The notes beneath the pieces were generated by a model. The model had not been told where the DNA came from. It made no database searches and saw only the letters and a program-made list of their open reading frames with translations. From Comamonadaceae bacterium (GTDB taxonomy: Bacteria; Pseudomonadota; Gammaproteobacteria; Burkholderiales; Burkholderiaceae_C): DNA of 64,000 nt. Below, piece by piece: positions 25,386 through 33,455 of this stretch. Within the stretch, counting starts at the first letter, position 1; each line of letters starts with the position of its first letter. The stretch lies in NCBI GenBank assembly GCA_027488735.1, contig JAIYBB010000005.1, positions 248,001 to 312,000 of the forward strand, read 5' to 3'. The translations under genes and the position numbers were made by a program.

Positions 25386-26309
25386 ATGTCCAAACCCATA
25401 CCACTGCCCGCCACGTTGCAGTCTCCCGTTGCCGTGGTCTGTCACGATGCAGGCGCAGCCCATTTGATATTTGCTTGGCTACGACATTGGTGTGAAGCTG
25501 GCCTGTTGGCGCAACACAGCTTCAAGCTGGTGCTGCAAGGCCCAGCAAAAAAAGCCTGGCAACATCATCCCGTGCCATTGCCTCAGGTGCAGTTGCACAC
25601 CTCTTTAGATGCCATAGAAGGCTGCCATAGTGTCCTGACCGGAACCGGTTGGGCCAGTCATTTGGAACACCAAGCTAGGCAAAATGCCCAAGCCTTAAGT
25701 ATTCCCAGCATCGCTGTCATCGACCATTGGGTCAACTATGCGCAGCGCTTTGAGCGAGATGGTGCGGTGGTCTTGCCCTCGCAAATTTGGGTGTCCGATG
25801 CAGATGCAGCAGGTTTGGCGCGTTCACATTTTGAAAGTGTGCCTGTGCTTGATTTGCCAAATATGTATTTGCAACAGTTGGTCAAAAACATACCGCCTGT
25901 GCCCGCAGATTGCCTCAACCTTTTGTATGTCTTAGAGCCGGTGCGCCACGACTGGGGCAGAGGTGTACAAGGAGAATTTCAAGCGCTTGATTTTTTTGTG
26001 CAGCAATTGGTACACGTGGTGGGCAACAGTTCCGTGCACATCACACTACGACCCCATCCTTCAGACCCGGCAGGCAAATACAACGCTTGGATAAATACGC
26101 AAACTGCATTGGTTGTGCAATTAGACGACCAGCCTGACTTGAACCGATCCATTGCGCAAGCCCGCTGGGTGGTGGGCGTGGAGTCGTTCGCGCTGGTGGT
26201 CGCGGCTGCCGGTGGCCGAGAAACTTTCAGTTCCTTGCCACCTTGGGCGCATCGTTGCAGACTACCTATTCAGGGTCTGGTTCATTTGCAAGACTTGGCG
26301 AGTTACTAG
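25386..26309 (+). CDS. putative GT-B glycosyltransferase-like protein
   Basis: A 307-residue cytoplasmic protein with two alpha/beta halves: VAVVCHDAGAAHLIFAWL near the start, and ITLRPHPSDPAGKY plus WVVGVESFALVVAAAGGR near the end. The latter resembles the donor-binding region of GT-B enzymes. It starts two bases after the GNAT stop and ends the plus-strand pse operon. It may transfer the finished sugar or make a further glycan; this is inference from position and fold hints only. Confidence 0.5.
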   Translation: MSKPIPLPATLQSPVAVVCHDAGAAHLIFAWLRHWCEAGLLAQHSFKLVLQGPAKKAWQHHPVPLPQVQLHTSLDAIEGCHSVLTGTGWASHLEHQARQNAQALSIPSIAVIDHWVNYAQRFERDGAVVLPSQIWVSDADAAGLARSHFESVPVLDLPNMYLQQLVKNIPPVPADCLNLLYVLEPVRHDWGRGVQGEFQALDFFVQQLVHVVGNSSVHITLRPHPSDPAGKYNAWINTQTALVVQLDDQPDLNRSIAQARWVVGVESFALVVAAAGGRETFSSLPPWAHRCRLPIQGLVHLQDLASY

Positions 26310-26770
26310 TTTGGAATAGCGTCAGCCACCCGGTCCAGCAAGTCTTTCAGTAATTTCACAGAATCAATCGTATCGTTCAAATATGCTTTTTTCAGAGCAT
26401 CGTCGGTAGGGTAGTCATGCGTCAACCGGCTGCGAATAGCGCGTAAAGATTGCCATTGTTCTACGCTGACCAAGTAGCCCATTTTTTCCAAGCGATTGAG
26501 CTTGTCCAGCATAGGACGGTCTTCAAAGGGCTCCTGCAGATATGCCAAAAGAGCAGGGTAAAGCTGCGCACCCAAAGCATCCTGCAATTTAGTGAAGCGC
26601 AGGATAAATTGATCCCAGTCTTGAACCTGCTCATCGTCCAGTTTGGTCAAATCTTGACCTAGAACAGGTAGGTGGGGCTCTAGCGCTTGCAAAGCATGTT
26701 GCATGTGGTGCCAATGTCGTTGACATGTCAGCCAAGCCTGCTGCAACACAGTTTGTGCATGCGTATTCAC
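26306..26770 (-). CDS. HEPN-domain toxin of a HEPN-MNT pair
   Basis: A 154-residue all-helical protein. RSRLTHDY (about residues 111-118) fits the RX4HXY motif of HEPN RNases. In the HEPN-MNT family this Tyr is modified by the MNT partner to silence the toxin. It overlaps the MNT gene by four bases (ATGA), antitoxin first. The stop overlaps the end of the convergent glycosyltransferase gene. Probably an RNase toxin; activity is inferred. Confidence 0.8.
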   Translation of the reverse strand: MNTHAQTVLQQAWLTCQRHWHHMQHALQALEPHLPVLGQDLTKLDDEQVQDWDQFILRFTKLQDALGAQLYPALLAYLQEPFEDRPMLDKLNRLEKMGYLVSVEQWQSLRAIRSRLTHDYPTDDALKKAYLNDTIDSVKLLKDLLDRVADAIPN

Positions 26771-27069
26771 AACAACAACCCTTGCTTGGCCACTTGGTAA
26801 ATAGGGGCCTGACTTTGCCGGTCAGGATAGTCAATCAGGACATCGATTTTTTGTTCACCCAAGGCCATGTAGATTCGGGAAAGGAATTGGGTGTGGGCTC
26901 TTGCAATGCGATCGGGGTCTTGTAGTTGGGTTTCGATGAGCAAATCTATGTCACCCCCCTTGCGGGAATTGTCGGTACGCGAACCAAACAAACGGACCTG
27001 CGCCAGTGGCTCAAAGCACTCACGGGCAGTTTGGGTGAAAACTTGGCGCTGAAAAGGTGTAAGACGCAT
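26767..27069 (-). CDS. MNT nucleotidyltransferase antitoxin
   Basis: A minimal nucleotidyltransferase of 100 residues. LFGSRTDNSRKGGDIDLLIE holds the GS-x9-DxD active site, and KIDVLIDYPD supplies the third acid. In this family the antitoxin transfers AMP to the HEPN toxin. The ATG at 27069 gives the usual start (MRLTPFQRQVF); an eight-residue extension to 27093 is possible and no clear ribosome-binding site decides it. An XRE regulator lies 128 bases upstream on the same strand. Confidence 0.82.
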   Translation of the reverse strand: MRLTPFQRQVFTQTARECFEPLAQVRLFGSRTDNSRKGGDIDLLIETQLQDPDRIARAHTQFLSRIYMALGEQKIDVLIDYPDRQSQAPIYQVAKQGLLL

Positions 27070-27197
27070 CCAAATATTATGCGCGCAGATCAACTTGGCG
27101 TGTCAGGTCTTGAATGCACATGAAAAAATCCCCCTTCCATAAAGCGGGCGCGCATTTCTTTGTTCATTTTTCGCCTGAAGCGCCTCTTTACGCTTCA
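27070..27197. other. short intergenic stretch between XRE and MNT genes
   Basis: No gene seen. It contains TGAAGCG and CGCTTCA in inverted orientation near 27177-27198, without a T-run, overlapping the end of the XRE gene. I saw no separate promoter for the MNT-HEPN pair that I would trust. Confidence 0.4.
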
Positions 27198-27506
27198 TCA
27201 AAGTTTAGCCCCACCGGTCGGCATCAGTTGCAAATCTTGCAGCTTTCGACCCAACCTATCGTCCGCAGCCAAATGTCGAATATCACCATCCAATCCAAGC
27301 ACAGCCAAAACGCGCACATAGGTGCCTAGCGTGGCGCCTGCATCGCCTTTTTCAACCTTGTAAAGCGAGGACCTGGAAATTCCGGCGCGCTGTGACACAA
27401 CCAAGCTGCTCAGTTTGCGGCGCAGTCGGGCAAGCTTGAGTCGTCCGCCCAGTTCTGTGAGGATGGATTGCTCTTGCGGAAAAATAACGGGAGGTTTCTT
27501 TGGCAT
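27198..27506 (-). CDS. XRE/HipB-like HTH regulator
   Basis: A 102-residue DNA-binding protein. The helix-turn-helix is at about residues 17-70 (LGGRLKLARLRRKLSSLVVSQRAGISRSSLYKVEKGD). It resembles HipB-type antitoxins, but no hipA follows; the HEPN-MNT pair does. Its promoter is embedded in a near-perfect inverted repeat that ends two bases before the ATG, a layout typical of autorepression. The -10 box lies so close to the ATG that the mRNA may be leaderless. Confidence 0.8.
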   Translation of the reverse strand: MPKKPPVIFPQEQSILTELGGRLKLARLRRKLSSLVVSQRAGISRSSLYKVEKGDAGATLGTYVRVLAVLGLDGDIRHLAADDRLGRKLQDLQLMPTGGAKL

Positions 27507-27507
27507 A

Positions 27508-27551
27508 ATTCTATTATAGACAATACAGCAAATTTTTGTCCATAATAGAAT
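27508..27551 (-). promoter_or_regulatory. sigma-70 promoter inside a palindromic operator
   Basis: ATTCTATTATAGACAA (27508-27523) and TTGTCCATAATAGAAT (27536-27551) are inverted with 15 of 16 matches, 12 bases apart. On the minus strand one arm contains TGGACA and the other TATAAT, 18 bases apart. A bound regulator would cover both. Six bases separate the -10 box from the XRE ATG. Confidence 0.75.
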
Positions 27552-27560
27552 GAAATCAAG

Positions 27561-28304
27561 TCAATTCTCCAACCCCTCACCCACCAATTCCGCAAACCCC
27601 GCGTCATGGCCCAAGGCCTTGGTCAGCCCGCTCAGGTCTAGTTCGAAGGGATTGCTTTTGAGCAATTCAATTTTGACAATGCCAAACTGCTGAAGCAATT
27701 CTTTGTAATAAAAATGGCTGGGGTTATTGGCGGGTATGGCGGGGGTGGGCATGGCGCAAGTCAAGGCCATGCCGCAGCGTTGCAACATGGCGGAAAGCCC
27801 CAGTTCATAGTGATACACCACGGCAAAGCGTTCATTGATCGGTGTCATTTGGTCCCACCACTCAATGAACGCGGTTTGCTGCGTGCATTGGCTGGAAAAC
27901 GTCAGCAAATAACTTTGCAAATGCGCTTGGACCTCAAAGGATTGGGTCAGACCCAGCACATCAAACTGCTCTGACGGCAAGTACTTTTCAAAATAGTGAC
28001 TTATCAACAGCTTGGGTTGTTGAATGATAAAACTGGTGTTCATCACCGTGATTTGCCAACGACCGCCCAAGGCTTGCAATTGTTTGATGCCGTAGCGGTA
28101 GGAATAAAAGTCATAGCCCGTGTTCGGGCGAACATGCAAGTCCACGCTTGCAGGCAATTTTTTTCGTTCGCTGTCGTTTAAACAGGTGGACACCAACACA
28201 ATGCGGTCAAACACAGGGACCAAGCACTCAAGCATGGCGATGGTATCGCTGCGCAGTTTTCCTTCTTTGTGGAAATGTGCAATGACCAAACCTGTTTGAA
28301 ACAT
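27561..28304 (-). CDS. RgpF-like (rhamnan synthesis F family) protein
   Basis: A 247-residue protein with features of the RgpF family of polysaccharide synthesis: VIAHFHKEGKL at the start, RPNTGYDFYSYRYGI, TVMNTSFII and AHLQSYLLTFS. Such proteins act with glycosyltransferases in cell-wall or LPS glycan assembly. The ATG at 28304 is preferred to one at 28340 because it follows a GAGAG ribosome-binding site and fits the family start. It lies 56 bases downstream of the octapeptide-repeat gene on the same strand and so probably shares its sigma-54 promoter. Confidence 0.65.
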   Translation of the reverse strand: MFQTGLVIAHFHKEGKLRSDTIAMLECLVPVFDRIVLVSTCLNDSERKKLPASVDLHVRPNTGYDFYSYRYGIKQLQALGGRWQITVMNTSFIIQQPKLLISHYFEKYLPSEQFDVLGLTQSFEVQAHLQSYLLTFSSQCTQQTAFIEWWDQMTPINERFAVVYHYELGLSAMLQRCGMALTCAMPTPAIPANNPSHFYYKELLQQFGIVKIELLKSNPFELDLSGLTKALGHDAGFAELVGEGLEN

Positions 28305-28360
28305 GGCCACTCTCTCAAACAGTTGATGTGGTGAATCCATACATCAGCGGTGCGCCATCG

Positions 28361-31300
28361 TCACAGCGCCGCAATTTGTGCAGACGTCAGACCTGCCTTT
28401 TGAGCAGTTCCCAGGGCTGCGACCTGCGTGGTACTCAGGTAACTCAGTTGTGCCGTGGTCATACCGGCCAGTGTCGACATATGGATGGCAGCGATATCGC
28501 TGGAGTCAATCGCCAGAATTTGTGCCGAGGTCAGCGCATTCAATTGTGCAGAACCCATGGACTTGATTTGGCTGCTGCTCAAAGCCGTCATCTGTGCGGC
28601 TGTCAGCCCTTGCAGTTGGGTGGTGCTCAATTTGGTAATGGCGGTGGTGGTCAGCTTGGCGATTTGTGCGGTGTTCAATTGCCCCAGTTGCGTGGAGGTC
28701 ATGCCGGCCACGGCAGCGGTGCTGAGTGTGGCGAAACTTGTGGCATCCAGCACGGCCAGTTGAGCCGCTTGCAAGTTGTTGAGTTGCGCGCTGCTCAATG
28801 CCTTGATTTGGTTCGAGGTCAGCGCCTTGATTTGTGTAGTGCCAAGGTTGCTGAGTTGATCAGTGGTCATCGCGCCCAATTGACCGCTGCTGAGGCCTGC
28901 CATTTGCGCGGTAGACAGCAGTGCAGCTTGCGACGCGCTGAGTGTGCTGATCACGTTGGTGGCAATGGCAGCCAAATCTGCGGCTTCAATCGCTTGCAGC
29001 AAAGTGGTGGACAAATTGTTCAGTTGTGAGGCTGTCAATGATTTGACTTGTGCAGAATTCAAAGCCGCAATTTGCTTGCTGCTGAGTTGATTCAACTGCG
29101 TGGAAGTCAATGCTGCCACTGTCGCTGTACTGAGGGCTGTCAAATCAGCGCTATCGATCGCTTGCAACTGGGTTTGGTCCAGTGAATTGAGTTGTGCGCT
29201 TGTCAAGACCTTGAGTTGAGCGCTGCCCAAGGCACTGATTTGTGCACTGGTGATGTTGGTCAATTGCGCGGTGCTCAATGCGGCAATCAGTTGGGTAGGC
29301 ATGGCGGCCATTTGGGCCGTGCTCAGATTGGCCAACTGGCTGCCCGACAAGGAGGCCAGCACGGTTGTTGTCAAACTCTTGATGGATTGCGACGACAAGG
29401 CCTGCAAAGCGGTGGTGGTCAGGCCGTTCAATTTGGTGGCGGTCACGGCTTTGAGTTGTGCGCCGCTCAAGGCGGCCAATTGACGCGTGCTCAAACTGTT
29501 CAACTGGTCACTGGTCAGGCTCAGCACTTGTGCAGTTGTCATGGCTGCGATGTCTTGTGAATCTATCGCTTGCAATTGCGTTGTGCTGAGCGCTGTCAAT
29601 TGCGCATTGGTCACGGTACGAATTTGTGCCGATGTCAGCCCAGACAACTGTGCCGTCGTCAATGCGCTGTACTGGGTGGTACTCAAGCCTGCAATTTGGC
29701 TGGATTTCACGGCCGCCAAGTCTGTTGCATCGATCGCTTGCAACTGCGCCGTGCTTAAAAGGTTCAATTGTGTGGAGCTCATCGCGCCGATTTGGCGTGA
29801 ACTCAGCGCTTTGAGTTGTGCGGTGGTCAGCATCTCAAGCTGTGTTGAATTCAAACTGGCCATGGCCGCGGTTTGAAGTCCTTGGACTTGTGTGGTGCTC
29901 ATCGCTGCCATTTGGGCAGAGGTCAAAGCACGCAGTTGTGCCGTGGTCAGAACCGCGACATCACGCGACTCTAGGCCTTTGATTTGGTCTTCCAGCAATT
30001 TGCTGATTTGTGTGGTGCTCAGTGCTTTGACCTGCGCCGAGCCAAGCGCGGCAATTTGGTTGCTGCTTAAATTCACCAACTGTTCTGTCGTCATAGACGC
30101 CAGCGAAGCGGTGCTCAAGCTGGCGATGTCTGCGGTTTCCATGGCCGACAACTGGGCCGATGTGAGTTTATTGAGCTGTCCTGTCGTCAGGCTTTTTGCT
30201 TGCAGTGCTGTCAGTGCGGCAATTTGCGATGTGGTGAGTTTGACCAATTGGTCGGTCGTGAGCGTTGCCAATTTGCTGGTGCTGATGGCCGCAATGTCAG
30301 CGGTTTCCAAAGCTTGCAATTGCGCGGTACCCAGGTTGTTCAATTGGGTGCTGCTCAGTGATTTGACTTGTGCGCTGCTCAATGCGCCGATTTGATCGGT
30401 CAACAGCATGGTCAATTGCGTGGTCGACAGTCCCGCAATCGTGCCAGTGGCCAATGCCTGAATCTGGGCGCTGGTGAGCGCGGTGATCTGGGTCGAGGTC
30501 ATGGCCCCTAATTGAACCGTTGACAGTGCTGCAATATGGTCTGTTTTCAAGGCGGACACTTGGTACTGAAGCATATTGCCCAGTTGCTCTGTGCTCAGGG
30601 CTTTGACCTGGTCCGATGTCAACGCGCTGATTTGTGTGCTGGAGAGGTTTCTCAATTGCAAACTGGTGAGCGCGGCAATTTTGTCTGTACCCAGTGCCGC
30701 CACGTCGCCGGTGGCAAAGGCTTGAATTTGTGATTCACTCAGCGAATTCAACTGTGTCGAGGTCAAGGCTTTGACCTGTGTCGAATTCAGTGCGCCAATT
30801 TGCTGCGTTGACATGCGGCTGAGTTGTGTGGTGGTCAAAGCCGCCAGCGTGCTGGTGCTCAATGCCTCAATGGCGGATGAGTCAATGGCTTGAATTTGTG
30901 CTTCTTCCAAGCTATTGATTTGCGTGCTGGACAAAGCTTTGACCTGTGCGGATGTCAATGCACTGATTTGGTTTTCAAGCATCACGCCAAGTTGCGTGGT
31001 GCTCAAGGCGGCCATGGCGGCAGTACTCAGGCCACGGATTTGCGCTGTGCTCATCACATTCAATTGCTGGGTTTGCAATGACGATGTTTGTGCTGTGGTC
31101 AGGGCCGCAATATCCACGGACTCCAGACCACGAATTTGCTCTTCCAACAGTTGGCTCAACTGCGTGGTGGTCAAAGATTTGATTTGCGTGCTGGTCAGCG
31201 CAAGCATTTGCAAGCTGGTTAAGCGGTTCAATTGACCTGTGGTCAATCCGTTGATGTTGGCGGTTGAAATAAGGGTCAAGTCCGATTCATCAATGGCTTG

Positions 31301-32440
31301 AAGTTGTGCTTCAGACAGCAGGTTCAATTGCGTGGAAGACAGATTGCCAATTTGCGTCGAGGTCAAGGCTTTGAGTTGGCTGTCCGTCAAATTGCTAAGC
31401 TGTGCCGTGGTCAATGCAGACAACACATCAGAGCTGAGTGCTTGGATTTGTCGGGTACCTAATGCAGCAATTTGCTGGGTTTTGAGTTCTTTGACTTGTA
31501 CCGATGTCAACGCAGAAATATTGGCAGTGCTCAGGCTTTGCAATTGCTCATCGGTCATGGCCACCCACTGTGCGGTACCCATGGCTCTGGTTTGGCTGCT
31601 GGTCAGTGCTGCTATTTGAGTTGAACTGAAATTGGCAATTTGCGCGGTGTTTAAATCTGCCAGCACAGCGGTGGAAACCGCGGCCAAATCGCCCGCATCC
31701 AGCGCTTGCAATTTGTATTCATTCAAGCCATTGAGTTGTGTGGCTGTCATGGCACGCACTTGGGTGCTGCTCAGGCCACGGATTTGTTCTTCGCTGAAAA
31801 ATCCGATCTGACTTGCCGTCAAGGACGCCACTGCTGCCGTAGAAATGCCAGCGACTTGGCTTTCGCTGAAGGGCAGGGCGCTCAAGGCCAGCAAAGTAGA
31901 AATATGTGTGGTCGACAAACCTGCAATTTGCTTTTCGCTCAACGCAGCCAATTGCTCGTCATTCAGCGATTGCAATTCTGTGCTGTCGAGTCTGGCAACC
32001 TGGCTGGCAGTCAGTGCATTGATTTGTGGCACTGTCAGTGCACTGATTTGTTGTGAGCTGAAGGCTTCAAACTGATCGGGACTCAAGGACGACACCACCA
32101 CGGCAGTGGCATTGGAGATTTGATCCGCCGTTAATGCCGACACTTGTGCCGTGGTCAGGTAAGCCAGTTTCATGGCCCCGAGTTGTTCGGGGCTGAGGGA
32201 TTGGATTTGACTGCTGCTCAGCAGGGTGAGTTGCGCCGTTTTCAGGTACGACACTTGCGCTGTACTCATGGCGCTGAGCTGAGATGTCGATATTTTGTCA
32301 ATAACTTCAGTGGGCAGCGCGTTGATTTGTAAACTGGTCAATCCAATGATGGCGTCTTCTGGGATTTCGGCCACGGTCGCTGTGGTCAGCGCGGCAATAT
32401 TGGCAGTGGGTATGCTTTTGATTTGGCTCGAATCCAGCGC
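28361..32440 (-). repeat. coding octad repeats, 24 bp unit with 168 bp super-repeat
   Basis: The DNA repeat follows the protein repeat of the 1383-residue gene. Units have diverged, so identity between neighbours is partial. Super-repeat openings occur, for example, near 29567 and 29735, 168 bases apart. Some blocks deviate from seven units, consistent with past gain or loss of units. Confidence 0.75.
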
Positions 32441-32512
32441 GCCCAAGTCCAACGTCACCGTGGTGACGGTTGTGCTGCTTGAGCTGCTGCTGACATAAGA
32501 AATAGTGGACAC
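28361..32512 (-). CDS. giant octapeptide-repeat protein (1383 residues), unknown function
   Basis: Apart from a Ser/Thr-rich leader of about 25 residues, the whole protein is built of eight-residue units of the form A-L-[ST]-[ST]-x-Q-[ILV]-x, roughly 165 of them. A higher order is visible: in many places seven units (56 residues, 168 bases) form a block that opens with AIDSxDIA or AxETADIA. There is no Cys and almost no aromatic residue after the leader. No signal peptide, membrane segment or anchor is seen, and the protein ends in mid-repeat (TSAQIAAL). The start is GTG with a weak ribosome-binding site, about 26 bases after the start predicted from a sigma-54 promoter. Neighbours are an O-glycosyltransferase-like gene and an RgpF-like gene. 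It could be a flagellum-coregulated, glycosylated surface protein; that is inference. Confidence 0.85.
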   Translation of the reverse strand: MSTISYVSSSSSSTTVTTVTLDLGALDSSQIKSIPTANIAALTTATVAEIPEDAIIGLTSLQINALPTEVIDKISTSQLSAMSTAQVSYLKTAQLTLLSSSQIQSLSPEQLGAMKLAYLTTAQVSALTADQISNATAVVVSSLSPDQFEAFSSQQISALTVPQINALTASQVARLDSTELQSLNDEQLAALSEKQIAGLSTTHISTLLALSALPFSESQVAGISTAAVASLTASQIGFFSEEQIRGLSSTQVRAMTATQLNGLNEYKLQALDAGDLAAVSTAVLADLNTAQIANFSSTQIAALTSSQTRAMGTAQWVAMTDEQLQSLSTANISALTSVQVKELKTQQIAALGTRQIQALSSDVLSALTTAQLSNLTDSQLKALTSTQIGNLSSTQLNLLSEAQLQAIDESDLTLISTANINGLTTGQLNRLTSLQMLALTSTQIKSLTTTQLSQLLEEQIRGLESVDIAALTTAQTSSLQTQQLNVMSTAQIRGLSTAAMAALSTTQLGVMLENQISALTSAQVKALSSTQINSLEEAQIQAIDSSAIEALSTSTLAALTTTQLSRMSTQQIGALNSTQVKALTSTQLNSLSESQIQAFATGDVAALGTDKIAALTSLQLRNLSSTQISALTSDQVKALSTEQLGNMLQYQVSALKTDHIAALSTVQLGAMTSTQITALTSAQIQALATGTIAGLSTTQLTMLLTDQIGALSSAQVKSLSSTQLNNLGTAQLQALETADIAAISTSKLATLTTDQLVKLTTSQIAALTALQAKSLTTGQLNKLTSAQLSAMETADIASLSTASLASMTTEQLVNLSSNQIAALGSAQVKALSTTQISKLLEDQIKGLESRDVAVLTTAQLRALTSAQMAAMSTTQVQGLQTAAMASLNSTQLEMLTTAQLKALSSRQIGAMSSTQLNLLSTAQLQAIDATDLAAVKSSQIAGLSTTQYSALTTAQLSGLTSAQIRTVTNAQLTALSTTQLQAIDSQDIAAMTTAQVLSLTSDQLNSLSTRQLAALSGAQLKAVTATKLNGLTTTALQALSSQSIKSLTTTVLASLSGSQLANLSTAQMAAMPTQLIAALSTAQLTNITSAQISALGSAQLKVLTSAQLNSLDQTQLQAIDSADLTALSTATVAALTSTQLNQLSSKQIAALNSAQVKSLTASQLNNLSTTLLQAIEAADLAAIATNVISTLSASQAALLSTAQMAGLSSGQLGAMTTDQLSNLGTTQIKALTSNQIKALSSAQLNNLQAAQLAVLDATSFATLSTAAVAGMTSTQLGQLNTAQIAKLTTTAITKLSTTQLQGLTAAQMTALSSSQIKSMGSAQLNALTSAQILAIDSSDIAAIHMSTLAGMTTAQLSYLSTTQVAALGTAQKAGLTSAQIAAL

Positions 32513-32547
32513 GATGTTTCAATCAAAAAGAAATAGTCAAACGGTTA

Positions 32548-32564
32548 AAGCAAAAGAGATGCCA
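32548..32564 (-). promoter_or_regulatory. sigma-54 promoter of the octapeptide-repeat gene
   Basis: On the minus strand TGGCATC (32558-32564), TCTT, TTGCTT (32548-32553), with ten bases between GG and GC. It matches the sites before the giant flagellin and the activator gene almost base for base. It lies in the gap between the 283-residue gene and the repeat gene. Confidence 0.75.
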
Positions 32565-32600
32565 AGCGAAAGGGGTCAAAAGCGTCATTCATCATCTGTG

Positions 32601-33452
32601 TCAGTGCAGTTGTTGAAACACTTGGTTTCTCAGGTTCATGAACGCATGCAAATTGAACGGGCTGGCTGACTGGTCATAGGCCAGTTTCAAAGCGTTGCAT
32701 TGCACGGCTTCGTTGAAAAAACGGTTCAGCGGGGTGATGGATGGACTGAGCTGAAAGCAGTCATAGCCTTTGGCTTTGAGCGCAGGCTCGTTCAAGAGCA
32801 ACAGGCTGGCCAGGCGCTCAAGCAAAAAAACTTTCAGCGGTAAGCGTTGCTCGCCATAGGTGGTGTCGTCTTTGAGCATGGCTTGCAGTACGGGGTCCGC
32901 ATCCGGATGCTCGGCGGCAAAAAACAGCCGTTCGCTCAGTGCCAGCCATTTCAACCAAAAAGCTTTGTTTGCCACGATGTAATTGCAAAACACGGTGTTC
33001 TGACTGTGCGTCACATGGAACTTGACGTTGGTCGACCAACCGATGCTGTCAACAAACAGCTGACTGGCTTTGGTCAAACCGGGATGAAAAAAATCACCTT
33101 GCTCGAAGATGTTCACAAAGAACGACGACAAATCCCAAAACGGGCTGAAGAAATAGGCGTCGTGGTGCGCGTGGTCTTGGCTGATGAAGGCATGCACCTT
33201 GGCGCTGTCGAGCCCTGTTTTGTAACCAAACTTGGGTGAGAAAAATCCATACAAGGTGTCTTCTGCCAACACGTTGTTCAACAGAAATTGGCGAATCGGC
33301 CAGTACTCGCGCCAATCGGGTCGCGCATTGTCTTGGTAATCCAGCGCCAACATGCCATCTGGCACGCTGGCCAGGGTTTGGGGTGAATAACAAATTTGGC
33401 GCAGCTCGATTTGTCGAGTGGCGGTGCGGGTGACAGGAGGTGAGATGGCCAT
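32601..33452 (-). CDS. unknown protein, in operon with the SPINDLY-type gene
   Basis: I do not recognise this 283-residue soluble protein. It is rich in aromatic residues: REYWPIRQFLLNN, LYGFFSPKFGYKTG, YFFSPFWDLSSFFVNIFEQGDFFHPGL. The look is that of an enzyme related to sugar or polysaccharide metabolism, but I cannot name a family. Its ATG is three bases after the stop of the O-glycosyltransferase-like gene, so they are co-transcribed. The sigma-54 promoter of the repeat gene begins 36 bases after its stop. Confidence 0.6.
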   Translation of the reverse strand: MAISPPVTRTATRQIELRQICYSPQTLASVPDGMLALDYQDNARPDWREYWPIRQFLLNNVLAEDTLYGFFSPKFGYKTGLDSAKVHAFISQDHAHHDAYFFSPFWDLSSFFVNIFEQGDFFHPGLTKASQLFVDSIGWSTNVKFHVTHSQNTVFCNYIVANKAFWLKWLALSERLFFAAEHPDADPVLQAMLKDDTTYGEQRLPLKVFLLERLASLLLLNEPALKAKGYDCFQLSPSITPLNRFFNEAVQCNALKLAYDQSASPFNLHAFMNLRNQVFQQLH

Positions 33453-33455
33453 GGT

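Noticed and set aside
27198..27506. hipBA persistence module
   Set aside because: The regulator is HipB-like but there is no hipA kinase next to it.
28328..32075. Many plus-strand frames opposite the octapeptide-repeat gene, rich in Cys, Gly and Leu
   Set aside because: They are antisense shadows of the 24-base coding repeat. They have no ribosome-binding sites, and their composition follows from the complement of Ser/Thr/Ala/Gln codons.
28361..32512. Resemblance of LTxxQVxAL units to TAL-effector repeats or to ice-nucleation octads
   Set aside because: TAL repeats are 33-35 residues with variable di-residues, absent here. Ice-nucleation octads have an AGYGSTxT core. Only a superficial likeness remains.
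28361..32512. Possible CRISPR or satellite array from regular DNA repeats
   Set aside because: The repeats are in frame, diverged and coding throughout, without constant repeats and unique spacers.
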